Shown: positions 53,138-62,405, counted from the stretch's first letter. The stretch: DNA of 64,000 bases from an uncultured Alistipes sp. (GCA_944326035.1 CALVCS010000001.1:62001-126000), one strand, 5' to 3'. Program-made: numbers and translations. The notes: generated by a model from the letters alone, not told the origin.

Positions 53138-55612
53138 ATGCCTAAATCACAATACGTCGATCCTAAAGAGATCCGCAAAGCCGGAGAGATCACCTTCCAA
53201 CCGATCCCGGTCAACCAGTACAACAAAAGCATCAAAGACGAACTCGAAGCCAAGAACTTCACCGAAGAAGAGCTCAAGAACATCTACCACGACATGGTGG
53301 TGATCCGCGAGTTCGAAACCATGCTCAACCTGGTGAAAACCACCGGAGGCTATAACGGCATCCCCTACAACAACCCGGGACCCGCCCACCTGTCGGCCGG
53401 TCAGGAAGCCGCTGCCGTCGGCATGGCCTATACGCTGACCACGGATGACTTCATTTTCGGTTCCCACCGTAGCCACGGCGAAATCTTGGCCAAAGGGCTT
53501 CGGTCGATCGCCATCCTCAGCGACGCCGAACTGGAAAAAATCATGAACGAATTCTGGGATGGCGCCACGGTCAAAGTGGCCAAGATGGGCTTCCAAGGTA
53601 CAACCAAACAGCTCGCACGCCGATTCCTGCTCTACGGAGCCATGGCCGAAATCTTCGCCCGTATCACCGGCTTCAACAAAGGGCTGGGGGGCAGTATGCA
53701 TACCTTCTTCATTCCGTTCGGGATCTTCCCCAACAACGCCATCGTGGGCGGTAGCGGCGATATCGCCGTCGGAGCGGCCCTCTACAAGAAGATCAACCGC
53801 AAACCGGGACTGGTCGTGGCCAATATCGGCGATGCCGCCATGGCTTGCGGTCCGGTTTGGGAAGGCCTGATGTTCGCCGCCATGGACCAGTTCAAACAGC
53901 TCTGGGAAGGCGACATGAAGGGCGGTCTGCCGGTGATCATCAACATCATGGACAACCAATACGGCATGGGAGGTCAAACCCGCGGCGAAACCATGGGTTA
54001 CGATTTCGCGGCCCGCATCGGCGCCGGCGTCAACCCCGAACAGATGCATGCTGAACGCGTCGACGGCTACAACCCGCTGGCCGTCATCGACGCCTATCGT
54101 CGTAAACGCGCCATCATCGAAAAGAAAGATGGCCCCGTGCTGCTGGATGTGGTTACGTATCGTTACAGCGGTCACTCGCCCTCCGACGCCTCGTCCTACC
54201 GGACCAAAGAAGAGCTGGAAGCCTGGATGGCCGAAGACTGCATCGAAGCCTACGGAAAACAGCTGATCGAAGCCGGTCTCTCGACCCAAGCCGATCTGGA
54301 TGCGGTATGGAAAGATGTCAAAGAGGTGATGACCGACATTTTCAAACTGGCCATCGACGAAGAGCTCTCTCCGCGGATGGACCTGCACAAAGAACCCGAA
54401 TTGTTGGGGGGCATGACCTTCTCGAACGGTTCGGTCGACTCGATGTCCGATGCCAAACCCGAAGTCAACCATCCGATGGCTGAAAATCCTCGGGTACAGC
54501 AAATCGCCAAGAAAGAACGTTTCGTAACCGACAAAAATGGCAACCCTGTCTCGAAGATGAAACAGTTCCAACTGCGTGACGGTATTTTCGAAGCGATCAT
54601 CGACCGCTTCTACAAAGACGCTTCGCTGGTGGCCTACGGAGAAGAAAACCGCGACTGGGGCGGTGCCTTCGCCGTTTATCGCGGACTGACCGAAGCTCTG
54701 CCTTATCACCGCCTGTTCAACTCGCCGATCTCGGAAGCCTCGATCATCGGAACCGCTATCGGATACGCCATGTGCGGCGGCCGGGTGATCCCCGAAATCA
54801 TGTACTGCGACTTCCTGGGTCGTTGCGGCGACGAAATCTTCAACCAGCTGCCCAAATGGCAGGCCATGAGCGGCAATATTCTCAAAATGCCGGTTGTTGT
54901 TCGCGTATCGGTCGGCTCGAAATACGGTGCGCAACACTCGCAGGACTGGACCTCGCTGTGCGCCCACATCCCGGGCCTGAAAGTGGTCTTCCCCGTAACG
55001 CCCTATGACGCCAAAGGGTTGATGAACGCCGCTCTGCAAGGAACCGACCCGGTGATCTTCTTCGAAAGCCAGCGAATCTACGACATTGGCGAACAGTTCC
55101 ATGAAGGAGGCGTTCCTGAAGGGTATTATGAAATTCCGATCGGCGAACCCGACATCAAACGCGAAGGGAAAGACATCACGATCCTGACCATCGGGGCAAC
55201 GCTCTACCGAGCCCTGGAAGCCGCCAAGATGTTGGAAGAAAAATATGGCATGAGCGCCGAAGTGATCGATGCCCGCTCGTTGGTTCCGTTCAACTACGAA
55301 AAGGTCCTGGCTTCGATCAAGAAGACCGGCCGTATCGTGATCGCCAGCGACGCCAGCAGCCGCGGTTCGTTCCTCAACGACCTGGCCCGCAACATCACCG
55401 AACTGGCTTTCGACGAGTTGGATGCTCCTCCCGCCGTGCTGGGCTCCCGCAACTGGATCACACCGGCCTACGAGCTCGAATATGCGTTCTTCCCGCAACC
55501 GTCGGATTTCATCGACATCATCCACGAAAAGATCGTCCCGCTGCAGGGGCACGTTCCGACCGCCAACTTCACCGATGCCGAACAGATCCGCCGCGCCAAA
55601 GAAGGCGTTTAA
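53138..55612 (+). CDS. 2-oxoacid dehydrogenase E1, fused alpha-beta
   Basis: An 824-residue thiamine-diphosphate enzyme in which E1-alpha (about 40-430) and E1-beta (about 485-820) are joined. The alpha half has GDAAMACGPVWEGLMFAA and NIMDNQYGMGGQTRGE, the TPP/magnesium motif (the usual GDG is GDA), and YRYSGHSPSDASSYRTKEE. The beta half has GEENRDWGGAFAVYRGLTE, NSPISEASIIGTAIGYAM and HSQDWTSLCAHIPGLKVVFP. Such fusions are usually annotated as 2-oxoisovalerate- or pyruvate-type. The substrate cannot be told from motifs. It ends 14 bp before a long hairpin. Confidence 0.92.
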   Translation: MPKSQYVDPKEIRKAGEITFQPIPVNQYNKSIKDELEAKNFTEEELKNIYHDMVVIREFETMLNLVKTTGGYNGIPYNNPGPAHLSAGQEAAAVGMAYTLTTDDFIFGSHRSHGEILAKGLRSIAILSDAELEKIMNEFWDGATVKVAKMGFQGTTKQLARRFLLYGAMAEIFARITGFNKGLGGSMHTFFIPFGIFPNNAIVGGSGDIAVGAALYKKINRKPGLVVANIGDAAMACGPVWEGLMFAAMDQFKQLWEGDMKGGLPVIINIMDNQYGMGGQTRGETMGYDFAARIGAGVNPEQMHAERVDGYNPLAVIDAYRRKRAIIEKKDGPVLLDVVTYRYSGHSPSDASSYRTKEELEAWMAEDCIEAYGKQLIEAGLSTQADLDAVWKDVKEVMTDIFKLAIDEELSPRMDLHKEPELLGGMTFSNGSVDSMSDAKPEVNHPMAENPRVQQIAKKERFVTDKNGNPVSKMKQFQLRDGIFEAIIDRFYKDASLVAYGEENRDWGGAFAVYRGLTEALPYHRLFNSPISEASIIGTAIGYAMCGGRVIPEIMYCDFLGRCGDEIFNQLPKWQAMSGNILKMPVVVRVSVGSKYGAQHSQDWTSLCAHIPGLKVVFPVTPYDAKGLMNAALQGTDPVIFFESQRIYDIGEQFHEGGVPEGYYEIPIGEPDIKREGKDITILTIGATLYRALEAAKMLEEKYGMSAEVIDARSLVPFNYEKVLASIKKTGRIVIASDASSRGSFLNDLARNITELAFDELDAPPAVLGSRNWITPAYELEYAFFPQPSDFIDIIHEKIVPLQGHVPTANFTDAEQIRRAKEGV

Positions 55613-55625
55613 TTCCTTCCCCCAC

Positions 55626-55672
55626 CTCTTTTCAAAAGTATGACCCCTCGCGGGTCATACTTTTGAAAAGAG
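55626..55672. repeat. 21-bp perfect hairpin after E1
   Basis: Arms of 21 bp with a 5-nt loop (CTCGC), no following T-run on the plus strand. The lower stem contains CTTTTCAAAAG, itself nearly palindromic. It probably acts at the mRNA level, as a 3' end, barrier or partial terminator. Confidence 0.8.
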
Positions 55673-55705
55673 TACCTAACCCTACCGAACCTAAAACCTG
55701 AACCT

Positions 55706-56893
55706 ATGTGCGAATTTTGTAACCATAGCGCTACGGAAGTGAACGTCAACGCTCACCTCCATACGCCCTATTCGTTCAGCTCTTTCGAGAAGCTGACCGA
55801 TGCCCTGAACATGGCCCTGAAGGAAAACGTTCAGGTTGTCGGAATCAACGATTTCTACACCACCCGAGGTTACGAGCAATGGGATCACGAATGCCGCCGC
55901 CGAAGACTCTATCCGCTGTTCAATATCGAATTCATCAGCCTCAACAAGGAGGATCAGGCCGCGGGTGTCCGCGTCAATGACCCCAATAACCCGGGACGTA
56001 CCTATTTGAGCGGGAAGGGGCTCTATTGTCCCCCCTTTCTCCCCGAACCCTACGCCGGACAATTAGCCACCGTCGTCGCCGAAACCGATAAACAGGTGCG
56101 GCAGATGTGCGAGAAACTCAACGAGCTGCTCCGTGAAAAAGAGGCCGGTTTCGAACTCGACATCCAATGGATCGAAGAGCACCTCACCCAAGGCTCCATT
56201 CGGGAACGGCACCTGGCCAAAGCACTCCGGATGGTCGCTACCGAACATTTCAAAGAGGACCTCGAACAGCTGCTGGCCTTTTTTGAAAAAATTTTCGGAG
56301 GACGTCCCCTGCAGGCCGATCTGAACAACGTCGCCGCCGTGGAGAACGAAATCCGTAGCAAACTGCTCAAAGCCGGCGGCCCGGCTTTCGTGGCCGAAGA
56401 CCCCAAAGCCTTCCTGCCGATGGAAGACGTGCGTCGTATCATTCTGGCTGCGGGAGGTATCCCGACCTATCCGTTTCTGGCCGACGACGCCAAAGGCCAT
56501 TTCACCGACTTCGAACAGGATGTCAAACGGACGGCCGCCATCCTCAAGGATCGGGGCATCTATTCGGTGGAATTCATCCCCACGCGCAACAGCATCGAAG
56601 TCTTGGAAGCCTATGCCGGCTACCTGCATGAACAGGGATTTGCCGTCACTTTCGGCTCCGAACACAATACCCCGGCCATGGAACCGATCCTGCTGTCCGC
56701 CCGCGACGGTCGTCCCCTGACCCCCAAACTCAAATCCATCAACTATGCCGGAGCCTGTATCGTAGCGGCCCATCAGGAAGCCCTGCGACGAGGCTATGAA
56801 GGTTATACCAGTCACGAAGGAATGCCGTCGCTGGCCAAACGAAACCTGTTCATTCAGGAAGGCAATCGGCTGATTCGCGCCCTGATCCGGTAA
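55706..56893 (+). CDS. PHP-domain protein (metal-dependent phosphoesterase-like)
   Basis: A 395-residue protein. The first PHP motif is VNAHLHTPYSFSSFEKLTDAL and later elements are VVGINDFYTTRGYEQW, FNIEFISL, GGIPTYPFL, VEFIPTRNS and FGSEHNT. These give a set of His, Glu and Asp ligands suited to a three-metal site. PHP proteins hydrolyse phosphoesters. Cys residues in MCEFCNH at the very N terminus are unusual and may bind metal. Its position between E1 and an aldolase-dehydrogenase fusion suggests a sugar-phosphate substrate, but nothing proves it. Confidence 0.8.
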   Translation: MCEFCNHSATEVNVNAHLHTPYSFSSFEKLTDALNMALKENVQVVGINDFYTTRGYEQWDHECRRRRLYPLFNIEFISLNKEDQAAGVRVNDPNNPGRTYLSGKGLYCPPFLPEPYAGQLATVVAETDKQVRQMCEKLNELLREKEAGFELDIQWIEEHLTQGSIRERHLAKALRMVATEHFKEDLEQLLAFFEKIFGGRPLQADLNNVAAVENEIRSKLLKAGGPAFVAEDPKAFLPMEDVRRIILAAGGIPTYPFLADDAKGHFTDFEQDVKRTAAILKDRGIYSVEFIPTRNSIEVLEAYAGYLHEQGFAVTFGSEHNTPAMEPILLSARDGRPLTPKLKSINYAGACIVAAHQEALRRGYEGYTSHEGMPSLAKRNLFIQEGNRLIRALIR

Positions 56894-56919
56894 CTCAACC
56901 TTTAATTTGAAGCAATCCT

Positions 56920-58881
56920 ATGAAAGAGATAGAACAATTAATCGCCATTTCTCAATTCTACGGTCGCGACAGCCGTTATGTCATCGCCGGCGGAGGCAAC
57001 ACCTCCTTCAAAACCGCCGACAAACTGTGGGTCAAAGCCAGCGGCCACGCCCTGGCCACGATTACCGAAGAGGGATTCGCCCTCCTCGACCGGGCCAAAT
57101 TGAATGTCATCTCCGAAAAACAGTATCCGACCGATCCGGCGGCCCGCGAAGAAGAGGTGAAAAACGATCTGGCCGCCGCTTGCATCACCAAGGATCGTCG
57201 GCCGAGCGTGGAAACCTCCCTGCACAATGCCCTGCAGGCGCCGTTCATCGTGCATCTGCACCCCACGATGGTCAATGCCCTGATGTGCTCCCAGAACGTG
57301 GAAACCGTCACGCAACAACTGTTCGGCGACAGCGTCCTGTACATCCCGTACATCGACCCGGGGTATATTCTGTTCAAAGAGGTCGAAAAGCGCATCCAGG
57401 CCTACACCGCCGCCCACGGGCATGAACCGGCCGTCATTCTGTTGCAGAATCACGGGATCTTCGTCGGAGCCGACACCCCCGAAAAGGTGCAGGCCCTCTA
57501 TGACGAAGTGTTGAGCAAAATCGAACATGCCCTGACCGTTACCCTGCCAACCGGCACGAAAGCCGTATGCTCCTGCGCCGCCGAAGTCGTTCCGGCCCTG
57601 CGTATCTGGTGCAGCGCCGGCGGTTCTGACAAGACCCTCCAGGTGGTCAACAATGAACTGATCGACTACTTCACCGCATCGGCTGAAAATATCGCCAAGA
57701 TTTCGAAACCCTTCTCGCCCGATATCATCGTGTACTGCAAGTCGCAATACATCTACATCGACGCTCAGGGTCCCGAAGCCATCCGGAAAGCCGCCCAGGA
57801 AAAAATCGCCGCCTACATCGCCCAAAACGGCTATGCTCCCAAGGTCATTCTGATCAAAGGCCTGGGACTGGTTGCCGTGGGGGACAACGCCGCCGGAGCC
57901 AACATCATCCAGGAGGTTTATCAGGATATGATGAAAATCGCCTACCTGTCGGCCTCGTTCGGGGGCGAACACCCCATGACCCAGGCCCAAATCGACTTTA
58001 TCGACAACTGGGAAGTGGAAAACTACCGCCGTAAAGTGAGTGCCGGAGGCGCAGCCGGACGTGTCGAAAACAAAATTATCATCGTCACCGGCGCCGCTCA
58101 AGGTTTTGGTGAAGGCATCGCCCGTTGTCTGATCGCTCAGGGCGCCAACATCGTGGTGGCCGACCTGAACGAAACCGTCGGCACGCAAACCGTCGCCAAC
58201 CTGAATACCCTGGCCAAAAGCAATCGGGCAATTTTCGTCAAAACGAACGTCGCCGATCTGGACAGCTTGCAACAACTGGTGCATGAAACGGTCTGCGCAT
58301 TCGGCGGACTGGACGTTTTCGTCAGCAACGCCGGCGTCGTACGGGCCGGAAGCATCGACGTCATGACGCCCGAAAACTTCGAATTCGTCACCAAAATCAA
58401 CTACAACGCCTACTTCTACTGCGTGAAAACCGTCACCCCGGTGATGAAACTCCAGAACCAATGCGATCCGCAACGGTACGCCGACATCATCCAGATCAAC
58501 TCCAAGAGCGGTTTGCGCGGCTCAAAGGCCAACTTCGCCTATGCCGGTGGCAAATTCGGAGGTATCGGTCTCACCCAATCCTTCGCGCTGGAGCTGGCCC
58601 CCGCCCGCATCAAGGTCAATTCGATCTGCCCGGGCAACTTCTACGAAGGTCCTCTGTGGAGCGATCCGGTCAATGGGCTGTTCGTCCAATACCTCAAAGC
58701 CGGTAAAGTCCCGGGCGCCCAGAGTGTCGAAGACGTCCGCAAATACTACATGGCTCAAGTCCCGATGCAGAAAGGAACCGGTCCCGAAGATGTCACCAAA
58801 GCGGTGCTGTACCTGATCGAACAGACCTGCGAAACCGGACAAGCCCTCCCCGTCACCGGCGGACAAGTGATGCTCAGCTAA
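56920..58881 (+). CDS. Class II aldolase / short-chain dehydrogenase fusion
   Basis: A 653-residue bifunctional protein. The N-terminal aldolase/adducin domain (to about 205) has RYVIAGGGNTSFK, SGHALATI, VHLHPTMVNAL (zinc His-x-His) and LLQNHGIFVGAD (third His). A linker with a helical region (about 230-380) leads to an SDR domain (385-653) with VTGAAQGFGEGIARCL, VSNAGVV, the catalytic Tyr-x3-Lys in YAGGKFG and INSKSG. Such proteins act on deoxy-sugar or ketose 1-phosphates, giving DHAP plus an aldehyde that the dehydrogenase can process. The sugar is unknown. It starts 26 bp after the PHP gene. Confidence 0.86.
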   Translation: MKEIEQLIAISQFYGRDSRYVIAGGGNTSFKTADKLWVKASGHALATITEEGFALLDRAKLNVISEKQYPTDPAAREEEVKNDLAAACITKDRRPSVETSLHNALQAPFIVHLHPTMVNALMCSQNVETVTQQLFGDSVLYIPYIDPGYILFKEVEKRIQAYTAAHGHEPAVILLQNHGIFVGADTPEKVQALYDEVLSKIEHALTVTLPTGTKAVCSCAAEVVPALRIWCSAGGSDKTLQVVNNELIDYFTASAENIAKISKPFSPDIIVYCKSQYIYIDAQGPEAIRKAAQEKIAAYIAQNGYAPKVILIKGLGLVAVGDNAAGANIIQEVYQDMMKIAYLSASFGGEHPMTQAQIDFIDNWEVENYRRKVSAGGAAGRVENKIIIVTGAAQGFGEGIARCLIAQGANIVVADLNETVGTQTVANLNTLAKSNRAIFVKTNVADLDSLQQLVHETVCAFGGLDVFVSNAGVVRAGSIDVMTPENFEFVTKINYNAYFYCVKTVTPVMKLQNQCDPQRYADIIQINSKSGLRGSKANFAYAGGKFGGIGLTQSFALELAPARIKVNSICPGNFYEGPLWSDPVNGLFVQYLKAGKVPGAQSVEDVRKYYMAQVPMQKGTGPEDVTKAVLYLIEQTCETGQALPVTGGQVMLS

Positions 58882-58943
58882 ACGCTGAAGAAAAGAAAAT
58901 TGGCACTTTTCCGGACAAGCTACCGGAAAACCGAATTAATCCG

Positions 58944-58951
58944 TATATTTG
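58944..58951 (+). promoter_or_regulatory. Promoter (-7 box) upstream of the zinc dehydrogenase
   Basis: TATATTTG matches TAnnTTTG; the -33 region lacks a TTG at 19-20 nt. It overlaps the inverted repeat at 58945-58973. Confidence 0.55.
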
Positions 58952-58973
58952 CGCCAGCAACGGGCGTAAATAT
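58945..58973. promoter_or_regulatory. Inverted repeat over the predicted start of transcription
   Basis: ATATTTGCGCC and GGCGTAAATAT pair over 11 positions with one mismatch and a 7-nt spacer. The repeat covers the -7 box and the first transcribed bases, fitting either an operator or a 5' hairpin. Confidence 0.45.
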
Positions 58974-58989
58974 CTTAACGCTTAATCGT

Positions 58990-60270
58990 ATGAAAACAAA
59001 AGCAGTAAGATTATATGGCAAGAATGACCTCCGACTGGAGGAGTTCCAGTTGCCGCCCATTCAGGACGATGAAATTTTGGCTAAGGTAGTCTGCGACAGC
59101 ATCTGCATGTCCTCCTACAAGGCCGCCCATCAAGCCAACGTACACAAACGGGTACCGAGGGACATCGCTTCCAATCCGGTGATCATCGGGCATGAGTTTG
59201 CCGGTGAACTGGTGGAAGTGGGCGCCAAATGGCAGTCGAAATTCAAACCCGGATTCAAGTTCTCCATCCAACCCGCCCTCAACTATGAAAAAGGTCCGGT
59301 GGGGGTATTGAGCGCTCCGGGCTACTCCTACCGCTATATCGGCGGAGATGCCACCTATGTGATCATCCCCAACGAAGTGATGGAACAGGGCTGCCTGCTC
59401 GAATACAAAGGGCGCGGATACTATCCCGGTGCCCTGTCCGAACCGCTCTCGTGTGTCATCGGCGCCATGCACGCCAACTATCACACCACCCCGGGCTCCT
59501 ATGTGCATCAAATGGAGATCAAACAGGGGGGAAATATGGCGATTCTGGCCGGGGTGGGTCCCATGGGCCTGGCCGCCATCAATTATGCCATCCATCGTCC
59601 CGATCGCCAACCCAAACTGCTGGTCGTTACCGACATCGACCAGACCCGTTTGGATCGGGCCGCCCTGCTGTACTCCCCGGCCGAAGCCGCCAAAAACGGC
59701 ATCGAACTGAAATATGTCAATACGGGCTCCATGAGCGATCCCGTTACCGAACTCCGTGACCTGACCGACGGGAAAGGCTACGACGACGTTTTCGTGTTCG
59801 CTCCGGTGGCTCCGGTGGTACAACAGGCCGATGCGATTCTGGCCTTCGACGGTTGCCTCAACTTCTTCGCGGGCCCGGCCAAAACCGACTTTACCGCCCC
59901 GTTGAACTTTTATAACGTACACTACGCCTTTACCCATATTGTGGGAACCAGCGGCGGCAATACGGCCGACATGCAGGAAGCCATCCACATGATGAGTGAA
60001 GGGCTCGACCCGGCCGGTCTGGTCACCCATATCGGAGGCCTGAACGCCGTGATCGACACCACCCTGAACCTGCCCTCGATTCCGGGCGGCAAAAAATTGA
60101 TTTATACGCATATCGACATGCCGTTGACCCCGATTGCCGAATTCGCCGAACGTGGCAAAACCCAAGCCGTATTCAAAACATTGGCCGAAATCTGCGATCG
60201 CCATAACGGACTCTGGAGCGTGGAAGCCGAAGAGTATCTGCTCGCCCATGCCGATGAAGTGAAAGAGTAA
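58990..60270 (+). CDS. Zinc-type alcohol dehydrogenase family, sorbose-1-phosphate-reductase-like
   Basis: A 426-residue medium-chain dehydrogenase. It shows MKTKAVRLYGKNDLRLEEFQLP, VVCDSICMSSYKA, VIIGHEFAGELVEVG (catalytic-zinc His-Glu), SEPLSCVIGAMHANY and the nucleotide-binding AILAGVGPMGLAAINYAIHRP. The active-site Cys/Ser and long insert resemble SorE-type L-sorbose-1-phosphate reductases, but I hold that loosely. No structural-zinc four-Cys lobe is visible. The ATG at 58990 has a good family start; frames upstream overlap the promoter. It lies between two aldolase genes, so a sugar-phosphate or polyol-phosphate is the likely substrate. Confidence 0.75.
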   Translation: MKTKAVRLYGKNDLRLEEFQLPPIQDDEILAKVVCDSICMSSYKAAHQANVHKRVPRDIASNPVIIGHEFAGELVEVGAKWQSKFKPGFKFSIQPALNYEKGPVGVLSAPGYSYRYIGGDATYVIIPNEVMEQGCLLEYKGRGYYPGALSEPLSCVIGAMHANYHTTPGSYVHQMEIKQGGNMAILAGVGPMGLAAINYAIHRPDRQPKLLVVTDIDQTRLDRAALLYSPAEAAKNGIELKYVNTGSMSDPVTELRDLTDGKGYDDVFVFAPVAPVVQQADAILAFDGCLNFFAGPAKTDFTAPLNFYNVHYAFTHIVGTSGGNTADMQEAIHMMSEGLDPAGLVTHIGGLNAVIDTTLNLPSIPGGKKLIYTHIDMPLTPIAEFAERGKTQAVFKTLAEICDRHNGLWSVEAEEYLLAHADEVKE

Positions 60271-60382
60271 GGAGATGGGATTCGGTGCCTGTGATTTTTT
60301 AGATGAAGCCTATAAACCTGATTGAAAACAATCATAAACAACCATCCGGTTCCAAACCGGGTAAAACTCAATCAAAAAAGTC

Positions 60383-61687
60383 ATGAAGCAACTAGACACG
60401 AAACTGATGCACCCCGCAGAGCAGATCAAAGTGATCATCGGGCGTATCTACCGCAGCGGGATGACGACCACCTCGGGCGGTAACGTCTCCATCATGGACG
60501 ATAGCGGCGATATGTGGATCACGCCCAGCGGCATCGACAAAGGCTCCCTGACCGAAAAGGATATCATGTGCGTCAAGGCAGATGGTACCATCATCGGCCC
60601 GCACAAACCTTCGTCGGAGTATCCCTTCCACAAAGCGATCTACCAAATGCGTCCCGGTATGAAGGCGGTCATTCACGCCCATCCGCCCGCATTGGTTTCG
60701 TTCAGCATCACCCACAAAATTCCGAACACCAACATCATCCCGCAGGCTCGCCGTATCTGCGGTCGCATCGGGTTCGCTCCCTACGACACGCCGGGCAGCC
60801 AAGGACTCGGTAAGAAAATCGCGGCTGAGTTCAAAAACCATCCCGATTACAAAGCCGTCATCATGGAAAACCATGGGGTGGTTTTGTGCGGGGAAGATCT
60901 GATGGACGCCTACCAACGTTTTGAAACCCTGGAACTGTGCGCCCGTACCGAACTCAATGCCATGGTGCTGGGACAACCGACCTACCTGACCGAAGAACAG
61001 ATCGGCCAGCATGAAGCCTCGTTGCCCACCGATTATCCCCACTTCATGGGGGTTACCTACCCCTCGGACGAACGCGCCATCCGTACGGACATCGTGAAAA
61101 TGGTTCGTCGTGCCTGCGACCAGGGGCTGATGATCAGCACCTACGGGACTGTCTCGGTTCGTTGGCGGGGGAACGACTTCCTGATCACCCCTCCGGGCAA
61201 ACCGCGTTGGGACATCGAACCGCAGGATATCGTTCAGGTGAAAAACGGGATGGTCGAAGCCGGCAAAATTCCGAGCCGTTCGGTCGCCATGCACCAGGCC
61301 ATCTACCAAAGCAACCCGAAGATCAACTCCATCATCCTGACCCAGTCGCCCAACCTGATGGGTTTCTGCACTTCGGGCGTCAAATTCAACGTCCGCACCA
61401 TTCCCGAAAGCTGGATTCTGCTACAGGATATTCCGATCATCCCTTACGGGCTGCAGTACGAAGATCCGCTGGCCATTCCTGAAATGGTTAAGAAAGTACC
61501 TTGCCTGCTGCTGGCCAACGACTCGGTGCTGGTAACCGGCGATCAGCTGCTGAACACGTTCGACCGTCTGGAAGTGGCCGAATTCAGTGCCAAATCTCTG
61601 ATCATGGCCGCTCCGATCGGGGAACTCAAACCGATCAACGACCAACAGGTCGAAGATCTGCGCGTGGCTTTCCACGTGGGGGAATAA
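60383..61687 (+). CDS. Tandem class II aldolase/adducin protein, second domain degenerate
   Basis: A 434-residue protein with two aldolase/adducin domains. Domain 1 (about 5-215) is intact: TSGGNVSIMD, ITPSGIDKGSL, SSEYPFHKAIYQ, HAHPPALVSF (zinc His-x-His) and MENHGVVLCGED. Domain 2 (about 228-430) aligns throughout but reads TYGTVSVRW, SRSVAMHQAIYQ, TQSPNLMGF and LANDSVLVTGD, so the zinc histidines and the ENHG His are lost. It is probably a structural or regulatory partner within the oligomer. The donor cleaved is unknown. It starts 112 bp after the dehydrogenase. Confidence 0.82.
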   Translation: MKQLDTKLMHPAEQIKVIIGRIYRSGMTTTSGGNVSIMDDSGDMWITPSGIDKGSLTEKDIMCVKADGTIIGPHKPSSEYPFHKAIYQMRPGMKAVIHAHPPALVSFSITHKIPNTNIIPQARRICGRIGFAPYDTPGSQGLGKKIAAEFKNHPDYKAVIMENHGVVLCGEDLMDAYQRFETLELCARTELNAMVLGQPTYLTEEQIGQHEASLPTDYPHFMGVTYPSDERAIRTDIVKMVRRACDQGLMISTYGTVSVRWRGNDFLITPPGKPRWDIEPQDIVQVKNGMVEAGKIPSRSVAMHQAIYQSNPKINSIILTQSPNLMGFCTSGVKFNVRTIPESWILLQDIPIIPYGLQYEDPLAIPEMVKKVPCLLLANDSVLVTGDQLLNTFDRLEVAEFSAKSLIMAAPIGELKPINDQQVEDLRVAFHVGE

Positions 61688-61706
61688 ACCGCTAAACGTC
61701 GTTTCC

Positions 61707-62405
61707 ATGCAACTGATTCTCAGTCCGTGGAACCTGCCCCAGTACAACATCGTGCTGGAAGAATACTTGCTAACAGAACGTCCGGGGGACGTTCTGTTGC
61801 TGTATATAAACCGTCCATCGGTGATCGTGGGCCGCCATCAGACCCTCGAGGCCGAAGTCGATTTATCCTACTGTCAACGGGAAGGGATTCCCGTCCTGAA
61901 GCGGCTGTCGGGCGGAGGAACGGTCTATCACGACGAAGGGAACCTCAACTATGCGTTCTTTGGCGACAAAACCGCCGAACCCTTTCTCGATCACGACTTC
62001 AATGCCCCGGTCATCCAGGCTTTGGCCCGCCTCGGCATTGCGGCCCAGGCTGGTCCTCGCCGGGAACTGTTGTTTCAGGGAAGGAAAATCTCCGGCACAG
62101 CCTCGCACATCACCCGTCACCGATGGCTGTTCCACGGTACGCTGCTCCATCGAACCGACCTGGAACGGCTCGACCGTATCCGTCAGGGCGACCCGACTCG
62201 CCGAGGAAAAGGAGTCGCCTCGGTTCCCAGTCCGGTGATCAATATCGGCCCGTATAGGGATGCCGACGAATCGACGGAAGTGTTTTGCCAACGATTGACC
62301 GAAGTGTTCCTGCAAGAATATGGGCTCGAGGCTCCTACCCCCCTGACCGAAGCCGAACAGGCCCTCATACGGCAACGAGCAGAACAACGTTACGGTTCAT
62401 TCTAA
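61707..62405 (+). CDS. lplA: Lipoate-protein ligase A family
   Basis: A 232-residue protein of the lipoate ligase/transferase fold. Motifs are RPSVIVGRHQTLEAEV, RLSGGGTVYHDEGNLNYAF (the lipoyl-AMP loop) and the catalytic Lys in GRKISGTASHIT. It attaches lipoate to the lipoyl lysine of E2 proteins. It lies 19 bp after the tandem aldolase and closes the cluster that opens with the E2 gene, so the E2 is its likely target. The C-terminal accessory domain of E. coli LplA is absent, which is common in short ligases. Confidence 0.9.
   Translation: MQLILSPWNLPQYNIVLEEYLLTERPGDVLLLYINRPSVIVGRHQTLEAEVDLSYCQREGIPVLKRLSGGGTVYHDEGNLNYAFFGDKTAEPFLDHDFNAPVIQALARLGIAAQAGPRRELLFQGRKISGTASHITRHRWLFHGTLLHRTDLERLDRIRQGDPTRRGKGVASVPSPVINIGPYRDADESTEVFCQRLTEVFLQEYGLEAPTPLTEAEQALIRQRAEQRYGSF

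Noticed and set aside
58900..58916. TTGGCAC as a second sigma-54 promoter
   Set aside because: The required TTGC/TTGT element five bases later is missing (the sequence is CGGA).
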